DNA of 64,000 bases from an uncultured Tolumonas sp. Lineage in GTDB: Bacteria; Pseudomonadota; Gammaproteobacteria; Enterobacterales; Aeromonadaceae. The DNA is taken from positions 750,501 through 814,500 of the forward strand of contig NZ_OY829944.1 in NCBI RefSeq assembly GCF_963556105.2. The letters are read 5' to 3'. Shown piece by piece: positions 46,987 through 56,940 of the stretch. Both the position numbers and the translations under genes were made by a program. The notes beneath the pieces were generated by a model. It did not search any database. It worked only from the letters and a program-made list of their open reading frames with translations, and had not been told where the DNA came from. Every line of letters starts with the position of its first letter. Position 1 is the stretch's first letter.

Positions 46987-47445
46987 TCAAATAGGGGATG
47001 ACCGTTCCAGATAACGGACGGCCGCGGTAAGTGCGAATTCATATCCATCAGCACCTAAACCACATATCACGCCTTTAGCCACATCAGACAAATAGGAGTG
47101 ATGACGGAAGGGCTCACGGGCATGAACATTCGATAAATGAATTTCGATAAACGGAATAGCTACACCCAACAAAGCATCACGAATTGCAACACTGGTATGA
47201 GTGAAAGCTGCCGGATTGATGAGGATAAAATCAATTTTTCCCATCGCCTGATGGATGGTATCCACCAGTTCATATTCCGCATTAGATTGTTTGTGCGTCA
47301 GTTCAACATCCATATTCATGGCAAGTTGTTGCAAACGGCTGACAATATCGTCCAGTGTTGCGGCGCCGTAGATCCCGGGTTCACGTTTTCCCAGCAGATT
47401 CAGATTCGGGCCGTTAAGCACTAAAATGCGGAACTTTGCAGTCAT
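46987..47445 (-). CDS. aroQ: 3-dehydroquinate dehydratase, type II
   Basis: Shikimate-pathway enzyme turning 3-dehydroquinate into 3-dehydroshikimate. The ATG at 47445 (152 residues, GAGGA upstream) was preferred to the frame from 47484. The signature [20 protein letters not shown] carries the catalytic tyrosine, and [20 protein letters not shown] the catalytic histidine and arginine. First gene of the acetyl-CoA carboxylase operon. Confidence 0.96.
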   Translation of the reverse strand: MTAKFRILVLNGPNLNLLGKREPGIYGAATLDDIVSRLQQLAMNMDVELTHKQSNAEYELVDTIHQAMGKIDFILINPAAFTHTSVAIRDALLGVAIPFIEIHLSNVHAREPFRHHSYLSDVAKGVICGLGADGYEFALTAAVRYLERSSPI

Positions 47446-47758
47446 TGAGTCGCTATCCTCAGTAAACGTGCAGCGATTTTTCATTTTCCTTCAACTCTGA
47501 TTCTTTTGTGTGCAAAAACCATCAGAGCTAAGGCGGTTTTCATGCTAATTGGCAAGATTACCGTAGATTCTTGTACGTTGTCAGCATTTTCGTTGGAAAA
47601 ACAGCAAAAAATGACCAATGGCGTATCCACGACAAAAACAACCATGCTGCAACAGTAACTTTGTAAAAAGAGTCGGTTTATTGATGCGCCTGACTGGCAA
47701 GCGCGGTAGAATATAACAATACCCTAACATGACGCCATGAGTCAGGAGACACTTAATA
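47446..47758. promoter_or_regulatory. Divergent region between aroQ and glyA
   Basis: This 313-base gap must hold the promoters of the aroQ-accBC operon and of glyA. A -10-like TAGAAT lies at 47707-47712, 47 bases before glyA, with no clear -35. Nothing else is recognised: no riboswitch, no repeat, no credible small gene. Confidence 0.4.
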
Positions 47759-49012
47759 ATGCTGAAGCGTGATATGAACATCGCCGATTATGATCCGGAG
47801 CTGTGGGCTTCAATTGTGGAGGAAACACAGCGTCAGGAAGAGCATATCGAGCTGATTGCTTCTGAAAACTACACCAGCCCGCGTGTAATGCAAGCACAGG
47901 GATCACAGTTAACCAATAAATATGCTGAAGGTTATCCTGGTAAGCGTTACTACGGTGGTTGTGAGTTTGTTGATAAGACAGAAACCCTGGCGATTGAACG
48001 CGCTAAGACGCTGTTTGGCGCTGTTTACGCGAACGTGCAGCCACATTCTGGTTCGCAAGCGAACGCTGCTGTTTATATGGCACTGCTGAAACCAGGTGAT
48101 ACCGTATTAGGTATGAATCTGGCACACGGTGGTCACCTGACTCACGGTTCACCAGTTAACTTCTCCGGTAAACTGTACAACATCATTCCTTACGGTATCG
48201 ATGCAACCGGTAAAATTGACTACGCCGAGCTGGAACGTCTGGCGCTGGAACATAAACCAAAAATGGTACTGGGTGGCTTCTCTGCTTACTCTGGTGTTGT
48301 TGATTGGGCAAAAATGCGTGAAATCGCTGACAAAGTAGGTGCTTACCTGTTTGTTGATATGGCGCACGTTGCTGGTCTGGTCGCAGCTGGTGTTTATCCA
48401 AACCCAGTTCCACATGCTCACGTTGTTACTTCAACGACACACAAGACACTGGCCGGCCCACGTGGTGGTCTGATCCTGTCTTCTGTGAATGATGAAGATC
48501 TGCACAAAAAACTGAATTCTGCTGTGTTCCCTGGTTCACAGGGCGGCCCGCTGATGCACGTTATTGCTGGTAAAGCGGTCGCATTCAAAGAAGCGATGGA
48601 ACCAGAATTCAAAGCTTATCAACAGCAAGTCGTGAAAAACTCGAAAGCGATGGTAGAAGTGTTCCTGGCACGCGGTTACAAGATCGTGTCTGGCGGTACT
48701 GAAAACCATCTGTTCCTGGTTGATTTCACTGATCGCGAACTGACTGGTAAAGAAGCGGATGCCGCACTGGGTCTGGCCAACATTACTGTGAACAAAAACG
48801 CAGTACCAAACGACCCACGTTCACCATTCGTAACCTCTGGTATCCGTATCGGTTCACCATCTATCACTCGTCGTGGCTTTAAAGAAGCGGAAGCGAAAGA
48901 GCTGGCTGGCTGGATCTGTGACGTGCTGGACAAACCAACTGACGAAGCGGTAATTGCAGCTACTCGCGCGAAAGTGCTGGATATCTGTAAGCGCTTGCCA
49001 GTATACGCATAA
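47759..49012 (+). CDS. glyA: Serine hydroxymethyltransferase
   Basis: PLP enzyme interconverting serine and glycine with tetrahydrofolate, the main source of one-carbon units. The 417-residue protein starts [16 protein letters not shown], matching E. coli. The PLP lysine is K229 in [33 protein letters not shown] and [13 protein letters not shown] are family marks. AGGAGACAC lies before the ATG. It is monocistronic, with a strong terminator. Confidence 0.97.
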   Translation: MLKRDMNIADYDPELWASIVEETQRQEEHIELIASENYTSPRVMQAQGSQLTNKYAEGYPGKRYYGGCEFVDKTETLAIERAKTLFGAVYANVQPHSGSQANAAVYMALLKPGDTVLGMNLAHGGHLTHGSPVNFSGKLYNIIPYGIDATGKIDYAELERLALEHKPKMVLGGFSAYSGVVDWAKMREIADKVGAYLFVDMAHVAGLVAAGVYPNPVPHAHVVTSTTHKTLAGPRGGLILSSVNDEDLHKKLNSAVFPGSQGGPLMHVIAGKAVAFKEAMEPEFKAYQQQVVKNSKAMVEVFLARGYKIVSGGTENHLFLVDFTDRELTGKEADAALGLANITVNKNAVPNDPRSPFVTSGIRIGSPSITRRGFKEAEAKELAGWICDVLDKPTDEAVIAATRAKVLDICKRLPVYA

Positions 49013-49033
49013 TCAATATGTGCGTATGTTGAA

Positions 49034-49063
49034 AACAGTCGGCCATGTGCCGGCTGTTTTTTT
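49034..49063 (+). terminator. Terminator after glyA
   Basis: AACAGTCGGC and GCCGGCTGTT with a CATGT loop, followed by seven T. The T-run touches the stop codon of the convergent PilZ-like gene. Confidence 0.9.
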
Positions 49064-49688
49064 ATGGGCTTTCTACATCAGCAGTTATATCCGTTGTGGG
49101 GTATTTATCCTGATGTTGCCGATAAATATATTCCTGCAATTTTTCATGCACATTAGAATCAAGCGTTAACCGAATGGCCCATTCCTGAGATTTATTTTTT
49201 CGCTTTTTACTTCTTACAATGACTCCGGTCAGTGGAATGGCAATTCCGAAACCAGAGAGTATTCCGTTAAATCGCTCTCCCAAATTTAACGTCAGCATAT
49301 GATCTCGAATGAGTAACCCGCTGACTGAGATATTGATAATCTCAAACGGCAATTTTTCACCGTTGCTATTTAGTAATTCTAAATCGGTTGGATTGTCTAA
49401 TCGCCAAAGCCGTTGTCCGGCAGTGGCATGCTCGTATATCTCGGGAATGCCAAGACGTGGTGTAATTACATCAGGCATGTCATGAGCAAGATAGAGTGGA
49501 AAACGCAGATTGTGCTGCTCAAAATTAGCTTCAATAAATAAGCTGTTAGCTTTATTTAATAAGGCAATCAGCTGGCTGTTATTTAATTCTATTTGATAGT
49601 CATCATCTGGCCGATTTGTATTTACCGGTTCAGGAAAGTTAAGCAGCATATCTAGCTCTTGATCTGAAAGATGATTATTTTTTTTCAT
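49062..49688 (-). CDS. PilZ-domain-like protein
   Basis: A 208-residue soluble protein. Residues about 92-190 resemble a PilZ domain, the c-di-GMP receptor fold: RLWRLDNPTDLELLNSNG, then EIINISVSGLLIRDHMLTLN, which carries a D/NxSxxG-like motif (NISVSG). The arginine motif before it is only partly RxxxR, so ligand binding is uncertain. The N-terminal 90 residues are not recognised. It is convergent with glyA and divergent from nrdR. Two diguanylate cyclase genes lie 9-15 kb away. Confidence 0.7.
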   Translation of the reverse strand: MKKNNHLSDQELDMLLNFPEPVNTNRPDDDYQIELNNSQLIALLNKANSLFIEANFEQHNLRFPLYLAHDMPDVITPRLGIPEIYEHATAGQRLWRLDNPTDLELLNSNGEKLPFEIINISVSGLLIRDHMLTLNLGERFNGILSGFGIAIPLTGVIVRSKKRKNKSQEWAIRLTLDSNVHEKLQEYIYRQHQDKYPTTDITADVESP

Positions 49689-49853
49689 CTGAATTCGACC
49701 CTGACTATTCTCGCTGTATCATCTGTACAAATACTAAACAGTTTGTCTGTTTATGTCATGCGGTAAAGACGAGTTGTTTATTGCTGAAAATATTGGCCTT
49801 TGCGGGATCTCTGATAGACTGACAAAATCGACAGATTTCAGGATTTAGCATAG

Positions 49854-50303
49854 ATGCATTGTCCATTTTGTAATGCCGATGATACGAAAGTCATTGACTC
49901 ACGCCTTGTGGCGGATGGGCATCAGGTGCGTCGTCGTCGAGAATGTCTGGTATGTCACGAACGCTTTACCACCTTTGAAATGGCTGAATTAGTAATGCCG
50001 CGGGTGATCAAAAGCAATGGTGTGCGTGAGCCATTTAATGAAGATAAATTGCGTAACGGTATTCAACGCGCGTTGGAAAAACGTCCGGTGAGTACTGAAC
50101 TGATTGAACAAAGTATTAATCGGATCAAATCGAATCTGCGGGCGACCGGTGAACGGGAAATCATGACCAAGATCATTGGGAATCTGGTGATGGAAGAATT
50201 AAAGCAGCTGGATAAAGTGGCATATATCCGTTTTGCATCCGTATATCGCAGCTTCGAAGATATTCGTGAATTTGGTGAAGAGATCGCACGTCTGGAGAAA
50301 TAA
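49854..50303 (+). CDS. nrdR: Transcriptional repressor NrdR
   Basis: Zinc-finger and ATP-cone repressor of ribonucleotide reductase genes. The 149 residues have the zinc ribbon [18 protein letters not shown] with CHERFTTFE, and the ATP-cone [20 protein letters not shown]. It leads the riboflavin operon, its usual neighbour: its stop codon abuts the ribD GTG. The nrd genes themselves are elsewhere. Confidence 0.96.
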   Translation: MHCPFCNADDTKVIDSRLVADGHQVRRRRECLVCHERFTTFEMAELVMPRVIKSNGVREPFNEDKLRNGIQRALEKRPVSTELIEQSINRIKSNLRATGEREIMTKIIGNLVMEELKQLDKVAYIRFASVYRSFEDIREFGEEIARLEK

Positions 50304-51422
50304 GTGTTTTCTGCCGAAGATCATCGCTATATGAGCCGAGCTCTGCAATTAGCCGAGCAAGGTCGCTTTACTACTTCCCCAAACCCGAATGTCGGTTGTG
50401 TGATCGTGGCTGCTGACCAGATTGTTGGCGAAGGTTTTCATCGGCGAGCTGGGGAACCGCATGCGGAAGTGCATGCGCTGCGAATGGCTGGTGAAAAGGC
50501 CAGAGGTGCTACTGCTTACGTTACGTTAGAGCCTTGTTCGCATTTTGGGCGTACACCACCTTGTGCCGATGCGTTAGTGAAGGCCGGTGTGGCTCGTGTT
50601 GTGGCGGCGATGGAAGACCCGAATCCGCAGGTGTCTGGTCGTGGCATGCGTCGTTTAGCGGATGCGGGAATTAAAGTACAAGTTGGTTTACTGCAAGCAC
50701 AGGCGGAAGCATTAAACCTCGGTTTTATCAAACGCATGCGCCATGGTTTGCCGTATGTACGCCTGAAAATGGCAGCAAGTCTGGATGGTCGCACGGCACT
50801 GGCGAATGGGCAAAGTCAGTGGATCACATCACCTGCTGCACGAGCTGATGTGCAGCGCTGGCGGGCGCAGAGTAGTGCGATCCTGACTGGTGCGGATACC
50901 GTTTTGGTTGATGATCCGTCGCTGAATGTGCGTTGGGCGCAATTACCGCCTTCAATTCAAACTCATTATGCTGAAGAGCAAGTACGCCAGCCGATTCGAG
51001 TGGTGATCGATTCACAACAACGTATTACGCCGGATGCCAAACTATTTACCATTGCCGGTGACGTTTGGCTCGCCCGTCAGCAGGCGCAGGGCCAATGGCC
51101 TGAGTCGGTGCAGCAATTGATCACACCGTCAGCTGAAAACGGAAAATTAGATTTATCGTATTTACTGCAAATTCTGGCGCAGCGCAATATTAATGATATT
51201 TGGGTGGAGGCGGGGGCGACACTCGCAGGCGCCTTGCTGAGTGCTGGTTTGGTTGATGAATTAATTATTTATCTGGCCCCTAAATTGATGGGAAATCCTG
51301 CCCGCGGTTTGGTGAATTTGCCTGAATTTCAACACATGTTGGAAGTGGCTGACTGGCATTGGCAAGATGTACGTAAAGTCGGCGAAGATCTGCGCGTGAT
51401 CTTGCGTCCGCATAAGGAATAA
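50304..51422 (+). CDS. ribD: Bifunctional riboflavin deaminase/reductase
   Basis: Performs the deamination and reduction steps of riboflavin synthesis. The 372 residues have the N-terminal cytidine-deaminase-like domain with HAEVHAL and PCSHFGRTPPC zinc motifs, then the reductase domain (PYVRLKMAASLDGRTALANG). It starts at GTG, directly after the nrdR stop and with CTGGAGA upstream, so translation is coupled. Next in the operon is ribE, three bases away. Confidence 0.95.
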   Translation: MFSAEDHRYMSRALQLAEQGRFTTSPNPNVGCVIVAADQIVGEGFHRRAGEPHAEVHALRMAGEKARGATAYVTLEPCSHFGRTPPCADALVKAGVARVVAAMEDPNPQVSGRGMRRLADAGIKVQVGLLQAQAEALNLGFIKRMRHGLPYVRLKMAASLDGRTALANGQSQWITSPAARADVQRWRAQSSAILTGADTVLVDDPSLNVRWAQLPPSIQTHYAEEQVRQPIRVVIDSQQRITPDAKLFTIAGDVWLARQQAQGQWPESVQQLITPSAENGKLDLSYLLQILAQRNINDIWVEAGATLAGALLSAGLVDELIIYLAPKLMGNPARGLVNLPEFQHMLEVADWHWQDVRKVGEDLRVILRPHKE

Positions 51423-51424
51423 CG

Positions 51425-52084
51425 ATGTTTACCGGAATTATTGAAGCTGTCGGTACGCTGGCAGCATTACAACCGAAAGGTGAGGATGTTTCTGTTCGGG
51501 TGAAAAGCGGCAAGCTGGATCTTTCCGATGTGAAACTGGGTGATTCTATTGCTACTAATGGTGTGTGTCTGACGGTTGTGCAATTAACCGGTGATGGTTA
51601 TGTCGCTGATTTGTCGTTAGAAACCTTACAACGTAGTAGCTTTGCACACTATCAGGCCGGACAAAAAGTAAATCTGGAGCGTGCGTTAACACCTGATACT
51701 CGTTTAGGTGGGCATCTGGTTTCTGGCCATGTCGATGGTGTTGGTGAAATCGTTTCCGTGCATCAGCTGGGGCGCGCCAAAGAGTATTGGATCAAAGCAC
51801 CGGATGAACTGGCCAAATATATTGCCGAAAAAGGTTCGATCACCGTGGATGGCATTAGCCTGACGGTCAACGCAGTCGATGGTGCCCGTTTTAAACTGAC
51901 CATCGTGCCGCACACCAGCGCGGAAACGACGGTGCTCGATTGGCAGACTGGCGTGCAAGTAAATTTAGAAGTGGATGTGATCGCTCGTTATCTGGAACGG
52001 TTGTTGCTCGGCGATAAAGCTGCGCAATCATCACAGAGCAATATCACGATGGAAATGTTGGCCAGAAACGGTTTTCTACGCTAA
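51425..52084 (+). CDS. ribE: Riboflavin synthase, alpha subunit
   Basis: Dismutates two 6,7-dimethyl-8-ribityllumazines to riboflavin. The 219 residues contain two lumazine-binding barrels, each with its own signature: MFTGIIEAVG with NGVCLTV in the first, and GHVDGVGEI with SLTVNAV in the second. It is sometimes named ribC. The ATG is two bases after the ribD stop. Confidence 0.95.
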   Translation: MFTGIIEAVGTLAALQPKGEDVSVRVKSGKLDLSDVKLGDSIATNGVCLTVVQLTGDGYVADLSLETLQRSSFAHYQAGQKVNLERALTPDTRLGGHLVSGHVDGVGEIVSVHQLGRAKEYWIKAPDELAKYIAEKGSITVDGISLTVNAVDGARFKLTIVPHTSAETTVLDWQTGVQVNLEVDVIARYLERLLLGDKAAQSSQSNITMEMLARNGFLR

Positions 52085-52122
52085 CAGACAGATTTTCTGT
52101 GCAAACAGATGAAGGATAAGTC

Positions 52123-53229
52123 ATGGCTATCAGTAAAATTGAAGAAATTATTGAAGATTTTCGTCAGGGTAAAATGGTCATTCTGATGGATGACGAAGAT
52201 CGTGAAAATGAAGGTGACATTCTTATGGCGGCCTCGATGGTACGCCCGGAAGATATCAATTTCATGGCAAAATACGGTCGTGGATTGATCTGTCTGACTT
52301 TGTCTAAAGCACGCTGTAAGCAACTCAATCTGCCATTGATGGTGGATAAAAACGAAGCGCAATTCTCAACTAACTTCACGGTTTCTATCGAAGCGGCGGA
52401 AGGTGTTACTACTGGTATTTCGGCTGCCGATCGTGCGCGCACTGTGCAGGCGGCGGTAGCTCCAGATGCCAAACCCAGTGATGTTGTGCAACCAGGCCAT
52501 ATCTTCCCATTGATGGCACAAGATGGTGGTGTGCTGACCCGTAACGGCCACACTGAAGCGGGTTGCGATCTGGCCCGTATGGCGGGGCTGGAACCGGCTG
52601 CGGTGATCGTGGAGATCTTGAATGAAGACGGCACCATGGCGCGCCGTCCTGACTTGGAAATTTTCGCGGCAGAGCATGGCTTGAAACTGGGCACGATCGC
52701 AGAACTGATCGAATATCGTAATCAGCATGAAACGACGATCCAGAAAGTATCGCAGTGCCACATGCCAACCGAATACGGTGATTTTGAACTGACGACCTTC
52801 CGCGATACCATCGACAATCAGGTGCATTTTGCGTTGAGCAAACCGCAACAAGACCCAACTAAACCGGTGTTGGTGCGTGTGCATTTGCATGATTACCTCA
52901 ATGATGTACTCAACAGCCAACGCGGTGATCTGCGTAGCTGGCCACTTGATAAGGCCATGAGCCGCATCAATGAGGAAGGCGGGATTCTGGTGATCATTGG
53001 TCATGAAAATAGTCAGCAAGACCTGTTGGCCCGAATTGATCATTACGCCGCAGTCGATGCAGGCCAGTCTACCGAGATTTGTAAGCCAAAATCGGCTTCG
53101 CGTCGAGTTGGCGTTGGTTCGCAGATCTTAAAAGCGATGGGTGTTAAGCAGATGCGCCTGTTGAGTTCACCAAAGCGTTATGTGCTTTCCGGCTTTGGTT
53201 TAGAAGTCGTGGAATATATCAGCGAATAA
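52123..53229 (+). CDS. ribB: DHBP synthase fused to a degenerate GTP cyclohydrolase II domain
   Basis: The N-terminal half (1-205) is 3,4-dihydroxy-2-butanone-4-phosphate synthase, with [16 protein letters not shown] and the [17 protein letters not shown] active site. The C-terminal half resembles GTP cyclohydrolase II ([20 protein letters not shown]) but lacks the zinc cysteines of the CLTGD and RCDCG motifs, so it should not be a cyclohydrolase. Such proteins are called RibBX in Vibrio and Shewanella. A true ribA must be elsewhere. AGGAT and a 38-base gap after ribE. Confidence 0.93.
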   Translation: MAISKIEEIIEDFRQGKMVILMDDEDRENEGDILMAASMVRPEDINFMAKYGRGLICLTLSKARCKQLNLPLMVDKNEAQFSTNFTVSIEAAEGVTTGISAADRARTVQAAVAPDAKPSDVVQPGHIFPLMAQDGGVLTRNGHTEAGCDLARMAGLEPAAVIVEILNEDGTMARRPDLEIFAAEHGLKLGTIAELIEYRNQHETTIQKVSQCHMPTEYGDFELTTFRDTIDNQVHFALSKPQQDPTKPVLVRVHLHDYLNDVLNSQRGDLRSWPLDKAMSRINEEGGILVIIGHENSQQDLLARIDHYAAVDAGQSTEICKPKSASRRVGVGSQILKAMGVKQMRLLSSPKRYVLSGFGLEVVEYISE

Positions 53230-53320
53230 TTGGTATCACCGTGCATGTTTTGGTCATGCGCCACATGTGCTAGAATTGACAAGTTTTGTGTATTTGACAT
53301 AACAAATTATAGGATTACCC

Positions 53321-53791
53321 ATGAAAGTGATTGAAGGCGTTATCCCGGCTCCACAAGCCAAAGTAGCGATCGTAGTGTCTCGCTTTAACAGTTTCATTAA
53401 CGACCGTCTGGTAGAAGGCGCACTGGATACTCTGAAGCGTCAGGGCCAAATCGCTGACGAAAACATCACTTTAGTTAAAGTACCTGGTGCAGTTGAACTG
53501 CCACTGGCGGCGAAACGTCTGGCTAAAAGCAAACAATTCGATGGGATTGTTGCGCTGGGTTGTGTGATCCGCGGTGGTACTGCTCACTTTGAATATGTGT
53601 CTGGCGAATGTGCTAAAGGTCTGGCTCAAGTTTCACTGGAATCAGAAATTCCGGTGGCATTTGGTGTGTTGACTACTGAAAACATCGAACAAGCCATTGA
53701 GCGTGCTGGCACAAAAGCTGGCAATAAAGGCGTGGAAGCTGCGCTGAGTACTTTAGAAATGATTAATGTCATGAACGCTTTGGGCGCATGA
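53321..53791 (+). CDS. ribH: 6,7-dimethyl-8-ribityllumazine synthase
   Basis: Condenses the DHBP and pyrimidine products into the lumazine that riboflavin synthase uses; it forms a 60-mer capsid in relatives. The 156 residues have [35 protein letters not shown] and [20 protein letters not shown]. It lies 91 bases after ribB, more than the other gaps, and may have its own promoter. nusB follows 13 bases later. Confidence 0.96.
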   Translation: MKVIEGVIPAPQAKVAIVVSRFNSFINDRLVEGALDTLKRQGQIADENITLVKVPGAVELPLAAKRLAKSKQFDGIVALGCVIRGGTAHFEYVSGECAKGLAQVSLESEIPVAFGVLTTENIEQAIERAGTKAGNKGVEAALSTLEMINVMNALGA

Positions 53792-53804
53792 TAGGAGAAA
53801 GAGA

Positions 53805-54221
53805 TTGAAACCTGCTGAACGCCGTAAGGCGCGCCATCTTGCCCTGCAAGCAATTTATCAGTGGCAACTGGCTAAAGACAACGTGGCTGATATCGTTGAA
53901 CAGTTCAAACTAGAACAGCCAACGAAAGGTGTTGATATGCCTTATTTTGAGCTGCTGTTGACTGGCGTTGCTACTAATGTCACCAATCTGGATGCGACTT
54001 TCTCACCGTTCCTGTCGCGTAAACTCGACGATCTGGATCAGATTGATAAAGGTGTATTGCGTCTGGCTTGTTATGAGCTGACCTATTGCAAAGATGTGCC
54101 ATACAAGGTCGTGATCAACGAAGCGATTGAGTTGGCAAAATCTTTCGCCACCGATGACAGCCATAAATTTGTGAATGGCGTATTAGATAAAGTCGTCAAA
54201 CAGATGGGCCTGCGTCAGTAA
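53805..54221 (+). CDS. nusB: Transcription antitermination factor NusB
   Basis: RNA-binding factor that, with NusE, assembles rRNA antitermination complexes. The 138 residues start at TTG, supported by [20 protein letters not shown] matching the family and AGGAGAAAGAG before it. The C-terminal [20 protein letters not shown] then VNGVLDK is the family hallmark. It is in its usual place after ribH. A strong terminator follows. Confidence 0.96.
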   Translation: MKPAERRKARHLALQAIYQWQLAKDNVADIVEQFKLEQPTKGVDMPYFELLLTGVATNVTNLDATFSPFLSRKLDDLDQIDKGVLRLACYELTYCKDVPYKVVINEAIELAKSFATDDSHKFVNGVLDKVVKQMGLRQ

Positions 54222-54254
54222 TCACTGTTTGCAGTTACCGTTTTATGCGATAAA

Positions 54255-54294
54255 AAATCCCCGTTTTTTCTACAGAAGGAACGGGGATTTTTGT
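54255..54294 (+). terminator. Terminator after nusB
   Basis: AAATCCCCGTT and AACGGGGATTT pair perfectly with a 14-base loop, and more T follow. It separates nusB from thiL. Confidence 0.85.
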
Positions 54295-54315
54295 TAGCCG
54301 GAAGGGAACCATTTC

Positions 54316-55302
54316 GTGGGTGAATTTGAACTGATCCAACATTATTTTGCTGCTCATGCCACGGCTCGCGCTGATGTGGAATTAGGCATCGGTGATGACT
54401 GTGCGCTGCTTAATGTGCCGGCTGGTGAATGTCTGGCGGTCAGTACCGATACCTTGGTCAGTGATGTGCATTTTTTTGCTGATGTTGATCCGGTTGCATT
54501 AGGGCATAAAGCGCTGGCAGTTAACCTGTCTGATCTGGCTGCCATGGGCGCACAACCACGCTGGGTTTCGCTGGCGCTCACGCTTCCGAACACGAATGAA
54601 GCGTGGCTTGCTGGTTTTGCGCAAGGTTTTCATGCCTTGGCAGCACAACATCATGTAGCACTGATTGGTGGGGACACCACTCGCGGGCCACTTTCCATTA
54701 CGGTATCTATTAAAGGAACGGTGCCTGCAGCTCAAGCTTTACGGCGTTCAGGTGCCAAAGTCGGCGATCACATTTATGTCAGTGGTCGTTTAGGTGCGGC
54801 GGCATTGGCGGTGCAACAACGTTTACATCATTTGTCTATCGATGCAGCTGCTCTACAGTTGTGTCGACACAGAATGGAATATCCGCAACCACGTTGCGAA
54901 TTGGGGCTGGCCTTGCGCGATATAGCCAGTAGTGCACTTGATCTGTCGGATGGTCTTGCCGGTGATTTGATGCATATCTTACGGGCATCGAATGTAGCGG
55001 CAGAAATCGAATTAACTGATCTACCGGTTGACCCTGCTGTGAGGCAAAGTGTAACCCCTGAACAATCATTACAACTGGCTCTGGGCGGTGGCGATGATTA
55101 TGAGCTGTGTTTTACCGCACCAGCAGAGCAGGAAAATACAATCCAGAACTTAGCTAAAACCTTGGAGCTACCATTAACGCGGATTGGCTCTATCATCACC
55201 GGTGCGCCGGAAATATTCTGGTATCATCACGGCAACTCGGTTGAATTACATATCAATGGTTGGGAGCATTTTCACCATGGCGAAACTGGAAAAACATCAT
55301 AA
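54316..55302 (+). CDS. thiL: Thiamine-monophosphate kinase
   Basis: Phosphorylates thiamine monophosphate to the active diphosphate. The 328 residues have the PurM-like fold: GIGDDCALLNVPAGECLAVS, the metal-binding VNLSDLAAMGAQPRW and LIGGDTTRGPLSITV, and LGGGDDYELCFT near the end. It starts at GTG, 95 bases after nusB, with GAAGGGAA before it. It overlaps pgpA by 26 bases. Confidence 0.95.
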   Translation: MGEFELIQHYFAAHATARADVELGIGDDCALLNVPAGECLAVSTDTLVSDVHFFADVDPVALGHKALAVNLSDLAAMGAQPRWVSLALTLPNTNEAWLAGFAQGFHALAAQHHVALIGGDTTRGPLSITVSIKGTVPAAQALRRSGAKVGDHIYVSGRLGAAALAVQQRLHHLSIDAAALQLCRHRMEYPQPRCELGLALRDIASSALDLSDGLAGDLMHILRASNVAAEIELTDLPVDPAVRQSVTPEQSLQLALGGGDDYELCFTAPAEQENTIQNLAKTLELPLTRIGSIITGAPEIFWYHHGNSVELHINGWEHFHHGETGKTS

Positions 55303-55783
55303 GAGCCGTGATGCGCTGGCGCGCTTAAATTGGCGTAACCCGCTGCACTGGCTAGCTACCGGTTTTGGTTCGGGTTTGTCGCCGTTTGCTCCAGGCACCG
55401 TTGGTACGCTCGCTGCGATCCCATTTTATTGGCTGATGAGCTATCTGCCGTTATCCGTTTATATTGCGGTCACCGTTGTGGCTGCAATTGCCGGCATCTG
55501 GATCTGTCAGTCAGCGACCAAGGCGATTGGGCAAGATGATCATGGCTCTATTGTCTGGGATGAGTTTGTCGGTTTTTGGATCACCATGATCGCAGCCCCC
55601 AAAGGTTTACTTTGGCTACTGGCTGGTTTCTTGATCTTTCGCTTTTTTGACATCATCAAACCATGGCCGATCCGCTGGTTAGACCGCTACGTTAAAGGCG
55701 GTTTAGGCATCATGGTTGATGATGTGTTGGCTGGGTTGTTTGGGTTGCTGGTGATGCAGCTGTTAGGCTATTTTTTTATGTAA
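55277..55783 (+). CDS. pgpA: Phosphatidylglycerophosphatase A
   Basis: Membrane enzyme that dephosphorylates phosphatidylglycerophosphate to phosphatidylglycerol. The ATG at 55277 gives 168 residues with GSGLSPFAPGTVGTLAAIPF, SIVWDEFVGFWITM and FRFFDIIKPWPI, family marks; the longer frame from 55184 is inside thiL. GGGAG lies 11 bases before the start. The overlap with thiL suggests coupling. The last of the riboflavin-thiamine-phospholipid run. Confidence 0.94.
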   Translation: MAKLEKHHKSRDALARLNWRNPLHWLATGFGSGLSPFAPGTVGTLAAIPFYWLMSYLPLSVYIAVTVVAAIAGIWICQSATKAIGQDDHGSIVWDEFVGFWITMIAAPKGLLWLLAGFLIFRFFDIIKPWPIRWLDRYVKGGLGIMVDDVLAGLFGLLVMQLLGYFFM

Positions 55784-55785
55784 TT

Positions 55786-56331
55786 CTATGGGCAATAACT
55801 GCCAGTTGGGCAGCCACCAACCCCTGCTTTATTGTTGTCACAAAGCTGCGCTTTTCCCGATAACGATGCAATAATTTTACGGGCGGTGCAACTATAGTCA
55901 TTATTGTATAACGTCAGAGTCCCACTACTACGTAAAACGCCTTCTTGCGTAAACCGGTAATTAGACTGGGTTGTGCTGATTACTATACTGCTGTTGATTG
56001 TGCCGCCGCTTAATAAAACAACATCAGGATCGGCATTACCGGTGTTTAGAGCACCATTTTTATCTTTATCGACAAACATCAATAGATGGTTAATCCCTGT
56101 CGTGACACATGTATTAGACGTATTTGCATAACAAATAACAACATCCTGATTTAATGCGAGAGCTTGGCTGCGAGCGGAATGAATTGCGTTATATAGAGAA
56201 CTTGATTCCTGTTCAACAGCTGATGACACGATAAATTGCCGCATAGCGGGTAGTCCAACCGCTAGCAATATTATTCCGATCACAATCGTGATGAGCAGCT
56301 CGATCAATGTAAAGCCTCGATACCACCACAT
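55786..56331 (-). CDS. Type IV prepilin-like protein, FimT/GspH type
   Basis: A 181-residue minor pilin. The prepilin motif is MWWYRG/FTLIELLITIVI, with E at +5. The GspH-like globular part has the ARSQALALNQDVVICY segment typical of FimT/FimU. Cysteine pairs lie in the C-terminal region. It is transcribed against pgpA, with its stop three bases from the pgpA stop, and divergent from the other pilin genes. It probably primes the pilus with PilV/W/X/E. Confidence 0.88.
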   Translation of the reverse strand: MWWYRGFTLIELLITIVIGIILLAVGLPAMRQFIVSSAVEQESSSLYNAIHSARSQALALNQDVVICYANTSNTCVTTGINHLLMFVDKDKNGALNTGNADPDVVLLSGGTINSSIVISTTQSNYRFTQEGVLRSSGTLTLYNNDYSCTARKIIASLSGKAQLCDNNKAGVGGCPTGSYCP

Positions 56332-56517
56332 ACCCGCCTACCATAGCTAAAATCAGAAACTATATAATCAGTATGGCAGATTTATTGAACCGCATAGTGC
56401 CATCGTTATTCCATATTTTTCATTTGAAATATTTCCTTTTCTTTACCTTCCTGAAACGCCTTCTTGCACTAGAATTAAAGCGTAAGCATATAAAGGCATG
56501 GTTGTCAAGAGGAGCCT

Positions 56518-56925
56518 ATGCGTAAATTAGCAGGGATCACGTTGATAGAATTGATGATTGCTGTAGCGATTGTAGCTGTATTGGCTGGAGTCGCATACCC
56601 TAGTTATATGCGGCATATTTTGACCAGCCACAGAACTGAAGCTAGCTCTACATTGATTCGTTTGGCTAACTTAGAGGAGCGTTATTATCTCGATAACAAT
56701 CAATATGGAAGCTTGTTTCAGCTAGGGTTAACGGCGACATCTGCGGCCACTTACACCACCACAAATGGGTATTACACAATAACCATTGCAACACCAACGA
56801 CATCGACATACACCTTGACTGCAACCGCTAGTGGTACTCAGGCCTCGGACAGTGATTGTGCGACATATACACTCACTCAGAATGGTACCAAAACGAGCTC
56901 AAGCAGCAGTAATTGCTGGAATTGA
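56518..56925 (+). CDS. pilE: Minor pilin, PilE type
   Basis: A 135-residue pilin-like protein with a short leader MRKLAG and then ITLIELMIAVAIVAVLAGVA; the first mature residue is isoleucine and not phenylalanine. The alpha-beta loop has RLANLEERYYLDNNQYGSL, the PilE signature. The C-terminal part is Thr/Ser-rich with a C...C disulfide (DSDC to SNCW). GAGGAGCC is the ribosome binding site. First gene of the plus-strand pilin operon; pilV follows after 15 bases. Confidence 0.9.
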   Translation: MRKLAGITLIELMIAVAIVAVLAGVAYPSYMRHILTSHRTEASSTLIRLANLEERYYLDNNQYGSLFQLGLTATSAATYTTTNGYYTITIATPTTSTYTLTATASGTQASDSDCATYTLTQNGTKTSSSSSNCWN

Positions 56926-56940
56926 GTAAGGAGATGGGCT

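Noticed and set aside
52085-52122. FMN riboswitch before ribB
   Set aside because: The gap is only 38 bases, too short for the RFN element.
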